From contig OX104122.1 in the NCBI GenBank assembly GCA_944474755.1, forward strand, positions 22,779,714 through 22,843,713: DNA of 64,000 nt, written 5' to 3'. The stretch comes from Limnoperna fortunei. Its lineage: Eukaryota > Mollusca > Bivalvia > Mytilida > Modiolidae. Shown here piece after piece: positions 36,753 to 49,667 of the stretch (the first letter of the stretch is position 1; every line of letters begins with the position of its first letter). The notes under the pieces were generated by a model that worked only from the letters and a program-made list of their open reading frames with translations, was not told the origin of the DNA and searched no databases. Both the position numbers and the translations under genes were made by a program.

Positions 36753-39700
36753 CTATAAAAAGAATTGTTAAAATAAAATGTATTTACCGTTAAAATTAAA
36801 AAGGAGAACATTCAGTACATGTAATCTTTCCATGAAAACAATTCTTTACTCTAAATCTATTCTTTAAGTACAGGTAGGGGCATAAGAGGCCAAGTGTTTA
36901 AGGTATTTGGTCATCTAATATCGATTCATAGGTCACGTGTGCCTGTTATACTCAATGGAAAAACAGCCATGCAATAACCAACTACAATTAGAACCCATAA
37001 TGCAGTTCAACTCCGCCTTAATTATATCTTTTATATGTAATTTTAATTTAAAAAGGACAGCCCGAGCTTCTGTCAGCTTTTCATTTGATTGGTAAAATAT
37101 GGTTCACACATAATAAACACAGCCCATCTTATTTATCACCAATTATTAATTGGCATGATCTAGGTGCTTATTCATGTTACAAGTAATGTATAGCACTGCG
37201 TTTCTCGTTAGACAAATACAATTTCTCAAGCTGTCACCTTCAAAAGTGTATTTGTCTATCTCAGAAGACTGTGCTATAGATAAAACTAATTTCCTGTTGT
37301 TTAAATTTTCTGTATAAAATTAAACAGACCTATTATCATGGCCAGGATAGGAAACCTGTCAGATCCAAATACCAGTTCTGGTTTACCATATATATAAGTT
37401 ATTATGGTAGGTACACCAAAAGCCTGGAAAATATGTCATAATATGAAACAAACAGACAGATCCTAATGTTGGTAATATACAAGATATCTATATAATATAT
37501 ATATAACCTTTATTAGCTATTGGTGGTTGAAAATAAATGCAGTTCATAAATGATCTTTGATTCTTATAAATAACTCATAATTAACTATAATAAGAAAAGG
37601 ATGATTTTTAATGATTTGTCCAGACCGTTGAAACCAAGGTTATAAAATTAACTATGCAAGCATGTATTTTGATCTAATCAAGACTCAGTAAAAATAGATA
37701 GTGACTGTGTCTGTGAAAGAATCAATGAAATACTTGTCAGTACTGAAGTGTGTCTACAGGGCTGTCCATGAGGACTAACAGTCCTCCAGCAGAGGCAAAA
37801 GAAATGGCATCACTGATACCAAGATTATAAATTTTACTATGCCAGCTGCCTGTTTTGTCTAATAATGACTCATTTGTGGCACTCAAATCTAAAAAAACTA
37901 TTAATAATATTGATTAAATATTATTAACAGATTGAGATGTTGAAGGACTTTTACGATTAAAATTCCAAAACGTTATATTACATCCAGCTAGGGCCACCTA
38001 CACTTGTGAATAGAAAAAACTTAGAATTTAAATCATTTTTGAAAATTTTTGTGCTGTAAATGTAGACACAGACTATATCACTAAAAAAATCACTGATATT
38101 TTTGACAATACCGGAGTGTGACTACTGGGCTGGTAATACCCTTTGGGATTTACAGTCCACTGACAGAGGCATCGACTCAGTGATTACCAATAAAATGTCA
38201 TCAAAGATAGAGAACACAAATATTTAGATTTTTCACACTTTTTATCAACTTAAATAAAAGAACAATGAAATTTAAAAATAAGCAAAAGCAATAAGAAATA
38301 TGAACTTCAATAGTAAAGGGAAAAATTCATAGCATCTGTTGTGATAGACCTAAGGTATAACTTACACCATGATCAAGAGCCTCTGTCGTTCTATTTCTCA
38401 GTATGTTTTTGATCTCAGCATCTTTGATCCTTGAAATTGCAAGATTGGAAATGTTATCATCAACTCCAGCTTTTCTTGATGCCTGTATAAAAAAATATGT
38501 GTAATCAGATTGCTTTGTCATGCTAATTTTAACAAAGTTTACTGGTACCTAAATTGATGGAACCAGTCTTATTGGCAGTAAGGCAGTAAGCCTACCGGAG
38601 CAGAAGCAATGACCACAGAAAACACCTGTCAAACACAGTAGCGACGGGTGTGTTGCAACAAACAGAAACTACTTATTCTTTTAGAGCAAACATTTATTCT
38701 TATCTCTTATTTTACAAATTTTTCACTAAAAATCAAAATCCTTATCCCCTGCTATTATGTCTTCAAATACCCTACTAATATTAAAACTGTAGGAGAAAAT
38801 AGCCTAATAAAGATGGCTTGCACAATGACCAAGTCTAACTATCTCTAATTTTACTAAAATGTTATTATGTAAACAAATTGTTTTGGTTCTGCACACCTTA
38901 ATTATATGTTCAAACATGCTACAAAATATAAATGCAGTAGATCTAAAATGAAGAAGAAAATAGCTGTACAAGAAATGTAGCCCTATCTTACCTAGACGGC
39001 TAACTGACTAACTATCTCTAGTTTTAAGAATATTTAACGAAAACCAAATTCTCTTGTCCTGCACTCCTCCATTATGTGTTAAAATACCCTACCAAATGTA
39101 AATACTGTAACTTAAAAGCTGTATGACAAGGGAGCTAGACTTAACATGAACATGTATCACTATGGCCTGCACACAAGTCTTTAATAAAAATTTAAATCGT
39201 TTGGTCATGCACATTTTCATTACATGTACAAATTATAAATGCTATAGTCCCAAAACTGTAGAAGAAGATAGTCTGACAAGCCATGCATCCCAAGAGTAAA
39301 TTAATATACCCCGATTTTCCTCATTGGGGCATAAACATTTTTTACCTACCAGGTATTTTACAGATATTTATAGCGGACCACATGAAACCTTTCATGAGTA
39401 TAAGCTGGTGTTGGTCAGGGTATTTAAACTTTTGGAAGATATTTAACTTTTGGAAGATGAACTGTCCCATTGTTTGAATACAATACCTATTGTTCTCTAA
39501 ACAGTTTATTCAGTGGGTACTTTAAATCTGACGAGGAGAAGTCAATCATTGATTGATTAATTTTCATATGAAAAAAATCTAAACACCCTTATCAAAATAT
39601 ATATGCCTATACTTAATTGTATTATTACTAATGGTGTCCAAATAATTATTGTAACAATTTGATGTCAATGAATTCTGAAGAAAACCATATTTTATCTGAA

Positions 39701-42700
39701 CATTATATGCAGTATATGCATTCTTTTTTCACTAAAACATCTTGCTGCCAGTCAAATTCCCCATAATTCTTCATTTAAAAAAAATAAATAAATGGGGTTT
39801 TCAAACAAGCATTTACATAGTTGCATGTCAAAGAAACCAACCTAATGTGTAGATGTTAAAAGCAACACTATTTAATCCATCCTATTTCTAATTTTTTTTT
39901 CAGTCAGAATTTTTTTTTTCACTGGTTTATTCCCATTTCCTTAATGCGTTTTTTATCTGGTGACTTGTTATCACGATGACTTAATATATACTTTAATATA
40001 ATGAAACAGATATTGAGATCAAACAGCGATTTCACTTTTGATTACACAAGAACCGCAATTTGTGATGCTGTGTTAGATGGAATAACTCATGAAAAATCAG
40101 AGAACATTTTTAAACACTGTGGATATATTCATTAAATTTATCTCCCTTGTAGAGTGTCAATTTTCAGTTATTGTATTAAAATGATGTATTCATTTTATTT
40201 AAAGGTGTTACTAATTTTACAATTTAGGATTTAATGTCTGAAAAAAAAAGGATAAAAAAAGTTATTGTCATTTTGAGATTTTTCACAAATTTACGGGGGC
40301 AGTTCCTCACATAATGACACATAAAATTAATAACATCAAACACAGAATTAAAAAAAAAAAACATAACATGTAACCCTACTATTGTGTAAGGAATAACACT
40401 CTGTAGGACAAACAAAACTTGATTTTGAGACATAAATTCTGGGGTGAAACCAGGTGCTCCAAAATTGTGAGCATTACAAGCATTACCAACAACCCTCATG
40501 TTTTATTTTGTATGTATACTGAGTGGTAAGTCTATTTTGGTATAAGGAAAGACAATATTATTGAAATATGATACATATAGATATAAACTGTGTAATACTA
40601 ACCAATCAACAAGCCCATGATCTCCCCAAATATAAACATGGTCATTATTAAGTACATGTAGTAGTCAAACCAAAATGTTAAATATAAATTTCAATAACAT
40701 AATTGGTTTGAATAAAAAATATGTCAATGTAAAACACACGTAGAAATAGAAATAAATTGGAATTGGACGACAGAAATTTTGTTGGACATTAAAACTTGTT
40801 GCTAGTATTTGAAAACATAGCAAAATTTTTTTGCAAAATTTTGAAAAAGTTCAGCAATAGACATTTTTGTCCTAAATGATAAATTTGGCATATAATATTA
40901 AGTTAAACAACAATTCCTCCCTACAATCAGTGAAGTTTCATGTATTTTCACCATTGGGGAGTTTACTTTTTGGCATAGGAAAATTAATCAATGAGTGATT
41001 GACTTTTCCTTGTCAGATTTAAAGCTCCCATTGAATAAACTGCTTAGAGAACAATAGGTATTGTATTCAAACAATGGGACAGTTCATCTTCCAAAAGTTT
41101 AAATACCCTGACCAACACCAGCGTTTACTCAGGAAAGGTTTCATGTGGTCCGCTATAACTGGGGATGTGAGTTTGATCCTGATAATTTTGCTTGATTGAC
41201 AAAAATGGAAATTTTTCAAGCAGATAGACTGGAAAATTCAGATTTCTCCAACCAAACAAAGGATTCCAAGTTATGGTTGGAAAATGGAGAAAATGGCATA
41301 ATAAACAGCTTCACTTGGAGCACAAGCCTGTTTGAAGATAAGGGCAATAGCTTTACACTTCATGGATAGGTAATTCTATCTGCACTGACATAATCACATA
41401 TATCAATATCAACAATGAACTACATTTTCAAGAAAACTGATGAAAGCTTTCCTGAGGTAAGAGTCTGAAAACTACCAAGTCCCCAATCACTTCATGAACA
41501 AAATCCCAAAACAATAACAAAACTTCAGAAAATATGTCACGGACAGACAGATGGATGATAGACTTTTGTATACAATAAGACATCCATCATGGACTGGCAA
41601 AAAAAATCATTTAAAACATCAAACAAAAATCTAGACACTATATAGCAATAAAGAAATTGTGATAAGTTCACACATTAACAAAATGAAATTGACTATGTTT
41701 TTACAAGATATGGGTATATTTCACCAGAATTTGTTTACCTCTAAGAAATCTCTCTCATCATAAATGCCCTCATCCTGAAAAAAACAATTCTTTTTGTCAA
41801 ACATATTTTTTAAACTCACATTATGTACTCTTTAGCAGCTCAAAGAGCTTTGTAACGTAATGCTATATATTCTATAATTTATAGTTTTTAAAAGCTGGCT
41901 AATCTCTCACTTTCCACCTAAGATTATGCATACATGTAATACAGTTGTCTATATACTAGAACTATTTCTTGTGTACTGTATGTTTTGTTTGTTTGAATGA
42001 TGTTTAATGCCACTTTTGGCAATTTTTAAGTTGTATCAGGACATCCCTTAGAAAACCCTGACCTGCAGCAGGAAAACTGTCAGTTGATGTCAATTAAGAT
42101 TGGAGTCGAATAAACCTGCCCACAGTGAGATTTGTACCCCCAACCTCAAGTGTTGACAGGCCACGTGATCAATGGTAGATGACTAACTACCTTAACCACT
42201 CTGCCAGCTGGTTGTCAAAAGATTATGTATCCATATTTAGCATTAGTTTATGTGATTATCGTTTTCACTGTCATTGAAAAACCTCAGCAATCACTGATGT
42301 ATTTATATGTATTTAATCTATACTCAGGATGAAACCATGACACGAAACAACAAAATGGGATTTGTACAGTAATACATGTATACATTTATGAGAATGACAT
42401 TTCCCTTTTTTCAAATAAAATTTTTCTAAAGCATAAGAATAAAGTTTCTTGGTTGTAATTTTATCGATTTTTAAAAGAATAGGCCAAAACATGGTAGTGC
42501 TTCATAAAAAATGTGGCATGGCCAATTCTTTAACATACACATAAAACTACAAAATCTTTCATTCTAATCTTATAATTACATTCCATAAGCAAATAATTAA
42601 AATTAAAATAATTTCATGAAAATGGTGCACAATGAATTCGTTATAGAATGAAGTTGTTTGTGCACTATGGTCTTTGTCAAGGCTCATGCCTTGATCGACC

Positions 42701-45700
42701 CATAAATCATCAGTTTTTTCATTCATTGGAAATATTTGTTACCAAGCAAAAGATAAATATAATTATATTTAAATACAATATAGCTGTCACCTAATTATGA
42801 AGATAACCTGTCTTCAATTAATTCTTGTCATGCCAACAAAAAAAAATTATTAAAGCAACTGCTCTCTATACATGTTAAAGGTAAGATATTATATACAAGC
42901 AGTAATGAGTTGCATATCAGTCAAACAAGTAAAAGAATCCTCTGCTTGAATGCTCCCTTCAAAGTCTAAAAAGGAGTTGGACAGCAGAGGATTCTCTGAC
43001 TAAGTTCAAACTATTTCATGCATTAATACTTCACACCAGAAATGTTTTATATATTTTACTGTGTTTATGTGCAATGACATTTTAAGATGCATGTCTAGTT
43101 CCTGTCTAATATATAATATCTAATATTTTTTTTCTAAATGAGAAATGATGCATTTCATAGGTAAATTCTTTTATAAATTACCGTACTCCAAGCTCTCAGC
43201 CAGAGTTCTCTAGAAAGTTCTTCTGTACATTCGGGGTGTTGCAAATCAACTGCTGTCAAAAATCTCATTGCTGCCAGAGAAGTTTTCTCAAACATAACAA
43301 CAGATGGATTCTATAATACATAATTGGAACACCATATACTAGTATATCACAACTTATGGAATTATTTTTAATAAACGACAGTATGAGACAGTGTGGTACC
43401 TATTTTTAGCAGGTCGAGATATCCTTTTCTCACCCAAGGTACAGAAATACCTCGTAACTTCCTGTTGTTGAGATTTCTCCGTCTCACAAGGTAAGATAAC
43501 TTATTGTGACGTCAATTAATAATGACCTCAAGTTACGTATACACAAATGGCTATATGAAGCATAAGGAAGAAATGCCTAAATAATCTGGAACTCTGGTGA
43601 GGTAATGTGTCAATCACTCGTGGAAAGCCAATTCAAGAAATTCTCAAACAGCTGGGTAAAGATATTTGTTTGTCCAATCCCTTGGCAGATCCTCGGGATG
43701 GATATATTTGCCCTTGGGTTTGAGATTTTCTTGTTTCGCCTTTCCACTTATGATAGATACTATTTGTTTCAACATGTCACAGGTGAGATTAAAATTTTAA
43801 TATATGTTTCCTGTATAAATAACACAATAGTATTAAATAATAAGACTGAGCTATGGCCAGTTCAATTCTATGATGTTTAAATTAAGCCGTTTTCTACTGT
43901 TCTGAACAGAAAGCAATTATTGAGGGTTAATTTTTGGTCAACATGACAATGCTGAAAAATGTTAACTGTTGTGATTAACAACAATTAATTTAAATAAATC
44001 ATTGAACTTCTGAAAATTACAAAACTGGAACTGCATAATTTAAAAAAATTAGTTTTAGTGACTGTCGATTTTGTATTTCTTTGTCTTTAGAATAAAAAAG
44101 ATTAAGAAACACTTCCTATCAAAATGAGGCATTATTTTCACCAATCTTCATATGAATCAAAATTTTTAACTTACTTTTGGGATATTCAGAGGAATCTGAT
44201 AATACTTTGCTAATCGTGGTATGTCGTACTTAAAGTTGTAAACACCTTTTCATATACAAAACAGGGGGAACAATATCTGTACAACTACTAGTAAATATTA
44301 AGAAGTGTGGACTGTGAGCTTATGCTCACTAGTGATACCCTCGCTCTAATAACTCAGTGTAAACATCTAAGTATTCGAGTAACAGGAAGTAAATGACCAA
44401 GAAGCATAAAACCTCTTTACACCATAAATTATGGTACTATATGATAAAGCTAAATATTTCCCATTGGGTTCAAGATTACACTGTGATCCAAGCTGGCTAA
44501 TGTCATGCACCTATGGCTGACATCAAATTCATGAAGGTTTATTTGAACAAGAAAAATGTTTTTTTAAATAAATATTTTTCCATTTACATGATTTAGAACC
44601 TTGCAGTAGTTGATAACTTGAAGGAAGATTATTGTCATGGAAACCAATTTTAAAAGTATCTGATACCAGTCTAAACTGATTTTCAAAGGGTGTAACAATT
44701 AACTGTGGTGTCAACCTGAATTGTGACAGAAAGTACCTACAGTTAAAACTTACATGATTCGCTGATTAATCCACCCAGAAATATTGGCTTGAACTTTAAA
44801 TCCATTTGTTTCCATAGTAATCTATATCTACATAGTACCTATAATGATTAAATTGTAGGATTTACATGTAAGGTTTGATTAGATTTGAAAAAAAAAGTAA
44901 ATTATATCAATGTTTTTTTTATAATTAATGCTAAAGCATACCGGTATTATATGAAATTGGACATTATAGTAGCATTAAGAACATACATGTCATATTTCTC
45001 CAAGCCCAAAGTCTGAGACTGGACTTAATTTTGTGCAAGATTTGATGATATTGTGTGAGATTTATAGTCAACCCTGATTTTACTCGTTTTCATTCTTTCA
45101 TTTGGTTTGTTGTTTTGTTGTTTCATCTTATTGTTTAATAATTGTTTTGGGTATGTCCTGTATTGAACATATTTTTGAACTCTCTTCTTGTTTGAAATTC
45201 TCAAGTTAATTTAAGAAATATTTACTGATATACTGCTTTTACCACTGGTCGACCCTTTATGCTGAATATTTTACCCCTATCCTATTTGTCACAAAGGGCC
45301 AGCCCATGGTAAAATCAATATAAATTTTGTGCCTTCAATGAATTATTTTGAATCCAATGGGACATATACCAGTATATATATCTGCAAAGTAACATACGAG
45401 TTGCAGAACTTGTCAACCATTTAGGACATGATTGTGACGTTGTTAAAATATGTAAAAAAATCTCACCATGACATCACCATGAAGATCGTTGATTGTTTAT
45501 TACATTGATTAAGAGTATAAACTATTTTTTTCCACGGTTGTGGAGGCAAAACGTTTTAGGCATGTCATATTAACATTGGGCTTTATGTACCTTTGATCAT
45601 TATAAAAATTAAGAATAATGTTCCTTTTGCCATTTGTACATTTGAAATACACATATTTACTCATATTTTAGCTTTACTGCTTTACATGTACTTAAGTCAA

Positions 45701-48036
45701 AGTTCAAATTGACAATAAATATAAAAAATATGCTATGATTTAATTATTACACGAATGTCCTACTAGTTACTGATTCAGAATGAAGTATAAAAACTTTGTA
45801 AACATAAATAAGAAGAAAATTGTATGACTTGTGAAGTTTACTTGAGCTTTTGAAAAAGTATGTTTATTTTATGTTTGTATTTATTGAAAATTTTTTAAAA
45901 CTTTTGCATTTCCTAATTTGCATGAATTATGATTAATTTAAGCATAAGCATTAATAAATTATTAATAAATTGTGTCGATTTTCTACAAGTTTTACATGCT
46001 AGTATGAAACACAAAGGAGTGAATTATATCCTAAAAACAAATGGGTGCTAGAGGTGTAGCAAATTACCATTTAACAATATACTCTATTATTATATAGTAA
46101 TATTTTTTCGCCATTGTATTTCATATACCAATAAAAGCCAGTATATTTTCATATTTTACACTGAATCTCGGACTTTGATGTAATTTCCGGGGAAAAGTAC
46201 AGATGTGTTCCGAACATCGGCTTTTTTTTGGTAAAAAAACATGGCCGAAAGTTACTTCTCGAGGGTTAAATTAGAAGAACCGCTTGAACTCAAAAAATGG
46301 AAGTGAATTCCATTGTAGATAAAAGTAAATTTCATAGACCAACAAAGGAAAAAACCGAGTGTAAACTGTACAAAACTGGATTTAAATATCGTGTACAAGT
46401 GGCTCGTTTCAAAGCAGGAATTTATGCTATGAGTATAGTACTTTTGTAGTAGTAGTACACTGGAATTTCGGCGATGAAAGTGTGTCGATTTAACTTACGT
46501 TAATTTCGCTGAAATGCTTTGTATTTTATTATTTAGGAGTCATTTGACTAGAGCAATAAATGCAAGATATTTTAAAAGTAATTTAGCCTTGGGATCATTG
46601 TTTACATTGCCGAATGAAGGATAATCGCCGAATTTCGAGTAAGGACGAAATTCAAGTGTGTGGCCATATATTCACAACAATAAGGAGCAACAAATAAAAC
46701 ACAAACTTGACCAAAAAAAATCTGTTGTTATTATGTGTAAATCTACATCAAAATATATATCTGTAATATTGACCAAGTGAAAATATGATAATATCGGACC
46801 TAGCAAAATATTACAAAATTGCAAAGATAATGAATAATCACTTAAAAGCACAAAAAAAGTATTACTATATAATAAAAGGGTTATTGCATGAATATTGGAA
46901 AATATTGTCCCTCGCAAGATGCTATATTGCACTCGCAAGCTCGTGCAATATAACACTTGCTTGGGACAATATTTCCCAATATTCATGCAATAACCCTATA
47001 ATATTGGGTATGACTATTTTAAGCTATTCAAGTCTAGCATAGATGTCACACGTGACATGCCAACCCCTGTATAGACACAGAGCTGTATGGGGAGTCTGGA
47101 TGGGTTTGCCCCCAACAACACATTCCAACTTATCTGTTCAGTGAGGCCAAAACAGTACATTGATGACAAAATATAGGTTGGCCAATGGCAATTTTGGTAT
47201 GAAACCATTTCATTCTCCTTCTATATTGTGGGAATCCGGGTCCATTTACCCTAAAACATGTTCACCCTATTACCTGTTTGTACTGTGTCTGTTGGCCTTA
47301 TTTTTGGTATATGTATTTTATATAAGATATTTTATATATTAATGATTAAATCATTAAATACAAAAGATATTTTTTCTCAACAGGCTTACACTGAATGCAG
47401 ATTATTATATTAATTATTACACTAAAACTAATTGCTTTTATAAATTTCTTCATCCAAGTTAATTATTTAAAAAAAATTTCAATGTTCTTAAATTAGTTAG
47501 GCCTATTACACTAAAATTATTGCTTTTCATTAATTTCTCCGTCCAAGCTGATTATTTTTAATCATTAAAATCATTTATTAACTATCAAAGAAACAAATTG
47601 GTAAGTGATTTTATAATTACATTAATATTAATTAGTTGAACCCATTTACTCCAATTTTCATCATGAAACATAACTTCATATTTACCAATTGTAATACATG
47701 TGTTTAATAAAGACGGTAGGGCGAATGGACCCTAAAATCTGTAGTCTACCACGTAAATCAGTACAGGGACAGTCTATACTAGTATATCATGTCCCTGATC
47801 AGTAGGGTCGGCATGCATGGCATACATGTATAGATATCAAACAAGTGGCGATTCGAGCACACCTTGAAAATGAAATCATCTATTCTGTAATATCAGGTAT
47901 TACTTGATGTATATTTGAAAGTATTCGAATTGTTTCAAATGCTTATAAATATGTTAATAACTTCGAAAGCAATCCATCCGTAAGGCGAAACAACATCGTA
48001 AAACAGTTCAATGGTTTTCTTCATGGGCGCAGACAT
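36703..48036 (-). CDS. GSTK1: Glutathione S-transferase kappa, complete, eight exons
   Basis: Kappa-class GSTs conjugate glutathione and have a DsbA-like thioredoxin fold; family members are mitochondrial or peroxisomal. Exons: 48036-47962, 44838-44754, 44245-44175, 43310-43182, 41774-41739, 38482-38366, 37423-37330 and 36752-36703; 657 nt, 218 residues, all phases consistent. Evidence: ELFYDVVSPYGWIAFE at residues 10-25 with the family's active-site Ser (Ser17 here); VLCRYRLLWKQMDLKFKPIF; MFEKTSLAAMRFLTAV; SRELWLRAWS; AFGVPTIITYIYG (the cis-Pro region); LVFGSDRF; GEEWKGP. Length is close to the human protein (226). Two oddities: exon 1 ends at a weak donor (GAA/gttatt), and the usual GNKPPG-type stretch before VYNFKYDI is absent unless a microexon was missed. 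The C-terminus SRWKV is not a peroxisomal tripeptide. Confidence 0.92.
37330..37423 (-). CDS. GSTK1: GSTK1-like exon 7 with the cis-Pro and GSDR motifs
   Basis: Encodes AFGVPTIITYIYGKPELVFG then SDRFPILAMII. VPT is the cis-proline loop that contacts glutathione, and FGSDR is diagnostic of kappa class. Confidence 0.95.
37620..38190. repeat. Degenerate tandem repeat, roughly 185-bp period
   Basis: ACCAAGGTTATAAAATTAAC at 37632 matches ACCAAGATTATAAATTTTAC at 37819. The block TACTGAAGTGTGTCTACAGG with AGTCCTCCAGCAGAGGC (37740-37795) matches TACCGGAGTGTGACTACTGG with AGTCCACTGACAGAGGC (38110-38172). It lies in a GSTK1 intron and does not code. Confidence 0.55.
38366..38482 (-). CDS. GSTK1: GSTK1-like exon 6
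   Basis: Encodes ASRKAGVDDNISNLAISRIK then TTEALDHG. Matches the AAEKAGMS..LLEKI region; donor GGT/gtaagt. Confidence 0.92.
38650..39290. repeat. Degenerate tandem repeat, about four units of roughly 165 bp
   Basis: Recurrent blocks include TAACTATCTCTA(A/G)TTTTA, GGT(T/C)(C)TGCACA, CATTATGTGTTAAAATACC, AAAACTGTAG(G/A)AGAA and ATAGTCTGACAAGC. They recur at about 38660, 38830, 39010 and 39170. Divergence between units is high, so the array is old. Confidence 0.5.
39369..41157. mobile_element. About 1.79-kb element with roughly 200-bp terminal inverted repeats
   Basis: The left arm (39369-39575) begins TAGCGGACCACATGAAACC, with GACCAACACC-type and TGTCCCATTGTTTGAATACA sequence. It is inverted at 40975-41157 (TGTATTCAAACAATGGGACA, ending GGTTTCATGTGGTCCGCTA). 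TA lies outside both ends, compatible with TA target preference, but two bases prove little. The left arm holds a short internal duplication (AACTTTTGGAAGAT twice). There is no transposase ORF. It occupies a GSTK1 intron. Confidence 0.7.
41739..41774 (-). CDS. GSTK1: GSTK1-like exon 5 (36 nt)
   Basis: A 12-residue exon, DEGIYDERDFLE, between acceptor TTTTTTTCAG and donor GAG/gtaaac. Phase 0 on both sides, and the equivalent segment is present in orthologues. Confidence 0.82.
41985..42215 (-). mobile_element. tRNA-derived SINE, copy D (reverse)
   Basis: Tail TTTGTTTGAATGATGTTTAA at the left, body TCAATTAAGATTGGAGTCGA, and an inverted, diverged box B (GAGATTTGTACCCCC) with box A (CTTAACCACTCTGCC) at the right. 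It lies in a GSTK1 intron. Confidence 0.8.
43182..43310 (-). CDS. GSTK1: GSTK1-like exon 4
   Basis: Encodes 43 residues, NPSVVMFEKTSLAAMRFLTA then VDLQHPECTEELSRELWLRA, WST. It closely follows the family helical domain. Acceptor ATTATAG, donor ACG/gtaatt. Confidence 0.93.
44175..44245 (-). CDS. GSTK1: GSTK1-like exon 3
   Basis: Encodes (C)VYNFKYDIPRLAKYYQIPLN then IPK, donor AAA/gtaagt. The acceptor ATGAAAAG is poor in pyrimidines, and the preceding loop is about 11 residues shorter than in vertebrate orthologues. Confidence 0.82.
44754..44838 (-). CDS. GSTK1: GSTK1-like exon 2
   Basis: Encodes VLCRYRLLWKQMDLKFKPIF then LGGLISES, phase 1 at CAT/gtaagt. It matches the family segment LCRYxNIW..LxLRP. 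Confidence 0.88.
44839..47961. other. GSTK1-like intron 1
   Basis: A 3.1-kb AT-rich intron containing one large hairpin (46877-46997) and a start-like ATG context at 46241. I found no exon that improves the gene model. Confidence 0.5.
46877..46997. repeat. 121-bp near-perfect hairpin
   Basis: AGGGTTATTGCATGAATATT is inverted as AATATTCATGCAATAACCCT. The inner arms (AATATTGTCCC, TATATTGCAC) also pair, leaving a loop of about 10 bases near TCGCAAGCTC. It is a fold-back element in the GST intron. Confidence 0.75.
47962..48036 (-). CDS. GSTK1: GSTK1-like exon 1 with the active-site Ser
   Basis: Encodes MSAPMKKTIELFYDVVSPYG then WIAFE. SPYG/SPYS holds the glutathione-thiolate-stabilising Ser. 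The donor is GAA/gttatt, weaker than all others in the gene, but it joins in frame to VLCRYR, exactly as in the family. Confidence 0.88.
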
Positions 48037-49330
48037 CTTTGTTTTGGTTGAAACATGCTAAAATAAGTATACATGTGAATGCATACTTATATAATTTTGC
48101 TCAGATTGCAAGTTATTTAAAATCGATTTTTTATATATGAACCGTAGTTTTACTATTATTCGGAATATTCTCAAAATATTTCTTCATAAAAGAAATTGAA
48201 GTTACTTTTGATATTTTGACATAATAAGTTACTGAGTATTTTCTGATATCAAGAAATATATTTTCCTTCGAGATTGATAGTGAACTTTGACTTTTTTACA
48301 AATCGCCTACTCTATCGCAATTTACAAAAGAAGTCTTTATCGTGCAAGTAGCGTGGAACTTTCAAACACATTACCTTCCATATACTGACTGTCACAGTAG
48401 TTTAAAACAAAAATCTTAATTTTAAATAAAATCTTTCTTGAGAATGTCAAATTATTCTATGAATATTGAGAAATCTTTGTCACATTTTTCTTATGATATT
48501 TTAAATAATATACAGTATTATTGTACATTAAATATGTTTATCTTTTATCTTTTATAGGTATACAAATCAAACCCGGGGCTAGATATAGCTTTCGTGATAA
48601 ATATTTTTTTTAAATATAGAAATTATTGATTTATATTTATAAATTTTATAATAAATCAGGACGCATTTAAAATAAATAAATATATATATTTACCAACTCT
48701 CGCTTTCCGTATTAAAGACTGGCAACACAACACAACACCCCCTCTCCCGCGAACACCCACGCTTTTCCTATCCATCACTGACGGCATACTTTATTGTGAG
48801 ATATATAAATTTCTATTTCTTCGCATCATAATACACTTTAGGATATATTAGATAGGCATATCTAGCGGTGCATTTTATTTTTCATTTTTTTTGGAGGCGG
48901 TTCATAGTGGGGTTTTTGGTCACGGAAAGAGGTTAAAGAAGGTCGCCATATTGTTGCGAGTCTGTCTGTCCGTCCGTCCATAACAAATCGTGTCCGGGTA
49001 GACTTTTTGAGCACGTGGGTAGATTATAATTCTAAAAGACGTGCTTTAAAGGCTTTGAGACCACAACTCTGGTTAAAAAAATGATTTATCTACGAGCAAC
49101 ACGCGCTGAGAAGGGTGTGTTTTAAATGGCTGTTCCATTTACAAAACTGTAACTCCCACCGGAAAGCTATTGCATATGACGTATAAATCTTATAAATAGC
49201 GACACGCGCTATAATTATCCGTTGCAATATATTGTGTGTTACATTGACGAAACAGCCAGTTTATGGCGGAAATGATGTTTTCTATAGGTACGAAAATATT
49301 ATAAATGTACTGTAATTGTCTTTTTTGAAT
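48037..49330. other. Upstream region of the GST gene
   Basis: The first 150 bases presumably contain the GST 5' UTR and promoter; no TATA or initiator decides it. At 48890-49110 there is a less AT-rich stretch with GTCTGTCTGTCCGTCCGTCC, which resembles the right part of the element at 11646-11871. Confidence 0.35.
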
Positions 49331-49526
49331 AGAAATAATTCACGGAGGCTGTGATTTATCATTGTTTTACCACGGGATGACCATTTATGTCGTTATTTTA
49401 TCCCTCGCTATCGCTCGGGATAAAATAACACGACATAAATGCTATCGCTCGGGATAAAATAACACGACATAAATGGTCACCCCGTGGTAAAACAATGATA
49501 AACCACAGCTTCCGTGAATTATTTCT
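49331..49526. repeat. 196-bp hairpin with an internal 34-bp tandem duplication
   Basis: AGAAATAATTCACGGAGGCT is inverted as the complement ending GTGAATTATTTCT, and CATTGTTTTACCACGGG pairs with CCCGTGGTAAAACAATG. On the right arm the 34-bp segment starting GCTATCGCTCGGGATAAAAT is duplicated head to tail (49407-49440, 49441-49474). The fold-back therefore has two alternative pairings. Confidence 0.8.
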
Positions 49527-49667
49527 TAACTAATCTATGTCCCGCATGCCATGGATGTTGACCTTTAACTTTGAACTTTGAACCCAAAGGTCACATGCTT
49601 TTTGAGTGACTACTTCATGTCTGCGATATAACTGTGTTGTCTTTTGAGGTAGGTCATTGATTGCTTT

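Noticed and set aside
36895..37010. Another SINE head (GGCCAAGTGTTTAAGGTA)
   Set aside because: Only a box A-like string and a few scattered words match; no box B or body.
42931..43001. Small inverted repeat AGAATCCTCTGCT/AGCAGAGGATTCT
   Set aside because: Arms of about 13 bp with a long loop; too short to claim an element.
46241..46306. Start-like ORF MAESYFSRVKLEEPLELKKW
   Set aside because: Good start context and plausible composition, but only 21 codons before TGA, no convincing donor or next exon, and it lies antisense in the GST intron.
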